From Flavobacteriales bacterium UBA5939 (GTDB taxonomy: Bacteria > Bacteroidota > Bacteroidia > Flavobacteriales > Schleiferiaceae), in contig DJCX01000081.1 in NCBI GenBank assembly GCA_002430755.1, forward strand, positions 23,148 to 57,629: a stretch of 34,482 nt of DNA. Direction: 5' to 3'. A program made the translations under genes and the position numbers. The notes beneath the pieces were generated by a model, which saw nothing but the letters and a program-made list of their open reading frames with translations, had not been told where the DNA came from and did no database searches. Positions 31,054-34,482 of this stretch are shown here, in pieces; the first letter of the stretch is position 1, and each line of letters begins with the position of its first letter.

Positions 31054-32477
31054 GCTTCCTGAGCTTCGCCTGTATATCCGAAGAGTTTTTTGTCTCGAAT
31101 TACGTGATGTACATATTCAGGCAGACAATCTGACCAACCTTCCTCACCAGTGCGTATTTGATTTAATACCTCTCGCGAGAATATGTTAGTAATGTCGTGA
31201 TCGAAGTCTTCGATGTCAAGGATTCTATTGTGGAAGATGAGATAGTCGATGATAGGTCGAAAACGAGGATGTACTTCCGCATCTTCCTTACGCATGATTT
31301 TCTCCTCATTTTCGTGATCAATGAAAGGATATACCAGTATTTTCAAGTCCTTCGAGAATATGCGTCCAAATGCTTCTAAAATCCCACCCTGCAAGCCTCG
31401 GTAGTATTTGTCCTTAAATAACTCCGTAAGGTTATTTACACCCATCACCAATCCTTGACGCTTTTTGGAGAAACGGCCAAAGTAATCTACGAGCTTATAG
31501 TACTCTTGATAATTCGAAATAAGAACAGTCTGACCCAAGGCACACAAGATTTCGGCCCTGTCTAAGAAGTCTTGTTCATCGAGTTCTCCGTCAGCTAACA
31601 AATTGTTCAAGGTGATTTCCCACAACACGACAGTTTTATCTGCATCGACCTTCTTATCGTTGGTAAACATGTCGTAACCACATTTGATCATGTCCATATT
31701 TACCTTGGTCACAGGTCTAAAAGAACCACGCATTGCTAGCACATGCTTTTTATAGAGCAATTCAGCCGGTAAGAGGTTATTTCCTTCTGGTCCAAAAATG
31801 ACTGCGTCGGTGTAGCCGTTCTTAATCAATTGAAGAGACATTAAACGATTGTCCACTTCCGCGAAATCAGGGCCATTGAAGTTGATTAAATCAATCTCAA
31901 TAGCGTCTTTATCAATATTGTCGTAAAGGCTCTCTAGAAAAAGCTTAGGGTCTTCGTAAAACTTATAAGCTCCGTAAATAAGGTTAGTTCCAAGACGTCC
32001 AACAGTTTCTTGTTGGTGTTTAGCCTCGTTTTCGTGTAATCGAAAGTGCAGGATTATATCGTTGGTTTCTTTCGTAGGATTAGTCTGGAATCGAATACCC
32101 ATCCAACCGTGACCTTTGAACGTCTTCGCAAAGTTGATCGTGGCAACAGTATTTGCATAGGCGAAGTAGGTCTTACTAGGGTGCTTGGCTCTATCAAGAC
32201 GCTTTTCGATCAAACCGTATTCGTGACGAAGCATCTTCTGTAACCTACTTTGAGTGACGTAACGTTTGTCCTCTTCAATACCGTAAATATCATCTGAGAA
32301 TGCTTTATCATAGGCACTCATTGCTTTTGCAATTGTACCTGAAGCAGCACCGGCTCTAAAAAATTCACGGACCGTCTCTTGACCTGCACCAATTTCAGCG
32401 AAAGTGCCGTAGATGTCTGAGTTAAGATTGATTTTCAGCGCTTTCTGCGCAGTGGTATGGATGGTTCTTGGCGTCAT
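31050..32477 (-). CDS. Conserved 475-aa protein of unknown function
   Basis: A 475-aa soluble protein, no signal peptide or membrane segment. I recognise the family as widely conserved (opening LNSDIYGTFAEIGAGQETVREFF, then GTIAKAMSAYDKAFSDDIYG). It is often labelled automatically as nicotinate-nucleotide adenylyltransferase or TonB receptor, but I see neither the HxGH of adenylyltransferases nor any outer-membrane barrel features. Other notable stretches are FGPEGNNLLPAELLY, RGSFRPVTKVNMDM and the C-terminal FSREVLNQIRTGEEGW. No P-loop or metal motif stands out. It may be an enzyme acting on soluble substrates, but function is open. Its stop codon overlaps that of the convergent photolyase gene. 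Confidence 0.8.
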   Translation of the reverse strand: MTPRTIHTTAQKALKINLNSDIYGTFAEIGAGQETVREFFRAGAASGTIAKAMSAYDKAFSDDIYGIEEDKRYVTQSRLQKMLRHEYGLIEKRLDRAKHPSKTYFAYANTVATINFAKTFKGHGWMGIRFQTNPTKETNDIILHFRLHENEAKHQQETVGRLGTNLIYGAYKFYEDPKLFLESLYDNIDKDAIEIDLINFNGPDFAEVDNRLMSLQLIKNGYTDAVIFGPEGNNLLPAELLYKKHVLAMRGSFRPVTKVNMDMIKCGYDMFTNDKKVDADKTVVLWEITLNNLLADGELDEQDFLDRAEILCALGQTVLISNYQEYYKLVDYFGRFSKKRQGLVMGVNNLTELFKDKYYRGLQGGILEAFGRIFSKDLKILVYPFIDHENEEKIMRKEDAEVHPRFRPIIDYLIFHNRILDIEDFDHDITNIFSREVLNQIRTGEEGWSDCLPEYVHHVIRDKKLFGYTGEAQEA

Positions 32478-32537
32478 TAATCCTGCTGAGATTAGTTCTT
32501 GGTGCTAATTTAAAACTTCCTAACTTCGATAAGTCCG

Positions 32538-32552
32538 TTTTCCAAAGGAAAA
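32538..32552. repeat. Short inverted repeat between divergent genes
   Basis: TTTTCC (32538-32543), three A, GGAAAA (32547-32552): a 6-bp inverted repeat in the 94-bp space between the 475-aa protein gene (-) and the MBL-fold gene (+). It could be an operator shared by both, but arms this short and AT-rich can arise by chance. I find no consensus -7 box here in either direction. Confidence 0.3.
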
Positions 32553-32571
32553 TGCGCAAAAAGTAGACCAA

Positions 32572-33354
32572 ATGAGCAAGAAAAGCGGAACACTATATTT
32601 CTTAGGTACGGGAACCTCCCAAGGCGTACCAGTTATAGGCTGCTCTTGTGAGGTCTGTACTAGTTTAAACCCCAAGGATTGTCGCAGTAGAAGTTCGGTG
32701 CATATCGTGTATGATGGTGTACATCTTCAGATAGATACTGGACCCGATTTTAGGCAGCAGATGCTCAATGCAGAGTTAACTCACGTAGATGCCGTTCTAT
32801 TTACTCACGAGCATCAGGATCACATTGCTGGACTAGATGATACTCGCCCTGTCATCTTTAGAACGGGTAGTGAAATGTTGGTTTATGGTCAACAACGAGT
32901 CATCAATAGAATTAAGAAGGTATACGACTATGCATTTGAGCCGCAGCCATATCCCGGAGCACCTCGGATACATGCTACTCCAGTACAAGATGGTCAAAAA
33001 TTTAGTGTGAAAGGGATTGATATTCAATCTCTTCCGGTAATTCACGGACGACTCCCAATCTTGGGATATCGGATAGGGGGGATGGCTTATTTGACGGATA
33101 CGAATCATATTCCGGAACCAACGTATGAATTACTTGAAGGGTTAGACGTTTTGGTTATTGATGCATTGCACCACAGAGACCACTTCAGTCATTACACGCT
33201 CGAACAGGCCGTCGAACAAGCAAAGAAAATTGGTGCAAAACAAACGTACTTCATCCACATGAGTCACTACATGGGACTACACGAAACAGTATCCAATAAA
33301 CTGCCAAAAAATATGTACTTGTCCTATGACGGACTAGAGATCTACTTTAATTAA
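32572..33354 (+). CDS. MBL-fold metallo-hydrolase, PhnP-like
   Basis: A 260-aa metallo-beta-lactamase-fold phosphodiesterase-type hydrolase. The opening LYFLGTGTSQGVPVIGCSCEVC is typical of the PhnP group and includes a Cys cluster (Cys24, Cys26, Cys29) that binds a structural zinc in PhnP. The active-site motif is THEHQDHIAG (His79, His81, Asp83, His84), followed by further His ligands in PVIHGR and DTNHIP, and a C-terminal IHMSHYMGLH. PhnP cleaves cyclic ribose phosphates in phosphonate use, but no phn genes are near, so the substrate may be another phosphodiester. Its stop overlaps the stop of the dihydroorotase-like gene. Confidence 0.85.
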   Translation: MSKKSGTLYFLGTGTSQGVPVIGCSCEVCTSLNPKDCRSRSSVHIVYDGVHLQIDTGPDFRQQMLNAELTHVDAVLFTHEHQDHIAGLDDTRPVIFRTGSEMLVYGQQRVINRIKKVYDYAFEPQPYPGAPRIHATPVQDGQKFSVKGIDIQSLPVIHGRLPILGYRIGGMAYLTDTNHIPEPTYELLEGLDVLVIDALHHRDHFSHYTLEQAVEQAKKIGAKQTYFIHMSHYMGLHETVSNKLPKNMYLSYDGLEIYFN

Positions 33355-34482
33355 GCGTGGAGTGATAAATAACTACCCTTCACGTAAACACCTTTAACAA
33401 AGTTATTTACATCCAATCCTTTAAATGGATTGTTGAAAGCTTTCGACCCCATAGCTGTGATCTGTTCTCTCCCATAGGTGATGATGGTAAACTCTGCCGT
33501 TGCACCTTCTTGAATGGTTAATTCTGGAAGATTCAATAATGACCTAGGCACTGTACTCAGCTTCTCTTGCAAGAGTTCTTCTGTAACCTCGTATCGATCT
33601 AATAACGCACTCACAGCACCTTCCAACCCGGCCATTCCAAATTCGGCATTGTCAAACTCACATTGCTTTTGCTCAATGTCCTTGGGAAGATGATCAACAG
33701 CAATACAATCTATCGTACCGTCTACAACGGCTTCCCATAGAACGCTACGCTCTACATCTGTCCGGATAGGTGGGGATACCTTCAGTGCTGTATTGTAGTT
33801 TTCTAAATCCTCATCAGTGAAGATTAGGTGGTGAATATTGACACTTGCTGTGACATTCAATCCTCTGGATTTGGCGTCACGAATACACTCAACGCCCTCA
33901 ACAGTGCTGACTGAGGCAATGTGCATAGCACCTTCGGTATATTCAAGAATACTTAAATCGCGCTGTATCTGTGTACTTTCTGAAACTACTGGAATACCCT
34001 TTAACCCAATGTAAGTGCTTGTTGCACCTTCGTGCATCTTTCCGTTAGCACTTAGCTCATGATTTTCAGGGTGAACCATAACTCTACCAAAGGGCTTGGT
34101 GTACAAAAGCCCTAATTTGAGAAGATTGGCATTTGAAACTCCTTGCTTGTAGTCACCGAATAGATGGGCGCCTAACTGATTCATTTCGAACATCTCGCTG
34201 AGCTCTTCTCCCTTACGACCTTTAGACAAGGTTCCTACTGGCACCAAGTGTATTGGTAGTGCTTCTGATTTATTCAGTATAAACTCAACACCTGTTTTGC
34301 TTTCATAATGTGGGTGACCGTTACTAACAACACCCACTGCAGTAAAGCCTCCAGAAGCTGCTGCTGCAGAACCGCTTACTAAATCTTCAGATTCCTCGTT
34401 ACCAGGTTCTCCCAAATCCGAATGCAATTCTGCAAAACCAGTGGTAAGCCAACAACCTTTAAGGTCTATGACACCTTCAGCT
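33351..34482 (-). CDS. Dihydroorotase-like amidohydrolase lacking key metal ligands (5' end outside window)
   Basis: The frame stays open to the window edge, so the N terminus is missing; the visible 376 codons start AEGVIDLKGCW and continue through TGFAELHSDLGEPG. It aligns with dihydroorotase, which closes carbamoyl aspartate in pyrimidine synthesis. However, the canonical HxH of HVHLREPG reads His-Ser-Asp (34416-34424), and the His of the usual HVST motif is Ser (codon 33912-33914, in MHIASVST). NIHHL and the acidic VDHLPKD remain. I recall a flavobacterial pyrC-like family with such changes. It may be a non-catalytic partner of aspartate carbamoyltransferase, like PyrC-prime of pseudomonads, or an enzyme with altered metal use. 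It ends in a TTAA shared with the MBL gene's stop. Confidence 0.82.
   Translation of the reverse strand, partial: AEGVIDLKGCWLTTGFAELHSDLGEPGNEESEDLVSGSAAAASGGFTAVGVVSNGHPHYESKTGVEFILNKSEALPIHLVPVGTLSKGRKGEELSEMFEMNQLGAHLFGDYKQGVSNANLLKLGLLYTKPFGRVMVHPENHELSANGKMHEGATSTYIGLKGIPVVSESTQIQRDLSILEYTEGAMHIASVSTVEGVECIRDAKSRGLNVTASVNIHHLIFTDEDLENYNTALKVSPPIRTDVERSVLWEAVVDGTIDCIAVDHLPKDIEQKQCEFDNAEFGMAGLEGAVSALLDRYEVTEELLQEKLSTVPRSLLNLPELTIQEGATAEFTIITYGREQITAMGSKAFNNPFKGLDVNNFVKGVYVKGSYLSLHA

Noticed and set aside
31050..32477. Nicotinate-nucleotide adenylyltransferase or TonB-dependent receptor
   Set aside because: No HxGH nucleotidyltransferase motif, no signal peptide, plug or beta-barrel features; such names for this family look like propagated errors.
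1..34482. CRISPR arrays, tRNA/rRNA genes, insertion sequences, prophage
   Set aside because: No regularly spaced repeats, cloverleaf sequences, transposases or phage genes were found; intergenic spaces are mostly under 110 bp.

Overview
The window is about 34 kb of dense chromosomal housekeeping DNA from a member of the Bacteroidota, most likely a marine-type Flavobacteriales bacterium. Four things point there: flavobacterial gene neighbourhoods (relA-fur-purA, ligA-DUF6913-dapA, bamD-rpoZ-coaBC-porD-recN); a type IX secretion protein (PorD) plus an exported peptidase with a type IX-like C-terminal domain; promoter-like sequences matching the Bacteroidota primary-sigma consensus TTG-N19-TAnnTTTG instead of TTGACA/TATAAT; and few Shine-Dalgarno sequences. 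I see no tRNA, rRNA, insertion sequence, CRISPR array, prophage or integration scar.

Layout. 1-5384, minus strand: dnaA, a very stable terminator hairpin, then a low-molecular-weight tyrosine phosphatase, a tetrapyrrole-type methylase, bifunctional (p)ppGpp synthetase/hydrolase, a Fur-family regulator and the first 16 codons of purA. 5385-5717: the only long non-coding stretch (333 bp), holding the dnaA regulatory region with two perfect inverted repeats and a candidate promoter. 5718-9260: a hotdog thioesterase (+), then convergently peptidase, YigZ-family protein and RibD (-). 9300-13479 (+): prmC, ligA, a DUF6913 protein and dapA, all overlapping, closed by a strong terminator. 13573-21213 (+): an LpxH-like phosphatase, a GT-B glycosyltransferase, then bamD-rpoZ-coaBC-porD-recN, then fabI with its own consensus promoter and terminator. 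21257-24201 (-): a GT-C membrane glycosyltransferase and prfC. 24310-31053 (+): a light-response and carotenoid block. 31050-34482: a conserved 475-aa protein of unknown function (-), an MBL-fold hydrolase (+) and a dihydroorotase-like gene (-) cut by the window edge.

The most interesting part is 24310-31053. It starts with a MerR-type regulator carrying the complete adenosylcobalamin photoreceptor signature of CarH/LitR (Wx9EH and ExHxxG). It is followed by an ECF sigma factor whose promoter region holds four copies of TGTTTRA, then crtI, crtB, idi, a 6-pyruvoyl-tetrahydropterin-synthase-type protein, folE and a photolyase/cryptochrome, almost all overlapping or a few bases apart. I read this as one light-controlled photoprotection unit: B12 light sensor, sigma factor, isoprenoid supply and early carotenoid synthesis, pterin synthesis, and light-driven DNA repair. 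Placing a PTPS-type pterin gene between the isoprenoid genes and folE-photolyase is the least explained element.

Other points worth a look: the dihydroorotase homologue lacks two metal-binding histidines; CoaBC has Ser where E. coli has its decarboxylase Cys; ribD and bamD appear to have promoters so close to the ATG that their mRNAs would be leaderless or nearly so; and the dnaA terminator's T-run abuts the next gene's start codon.
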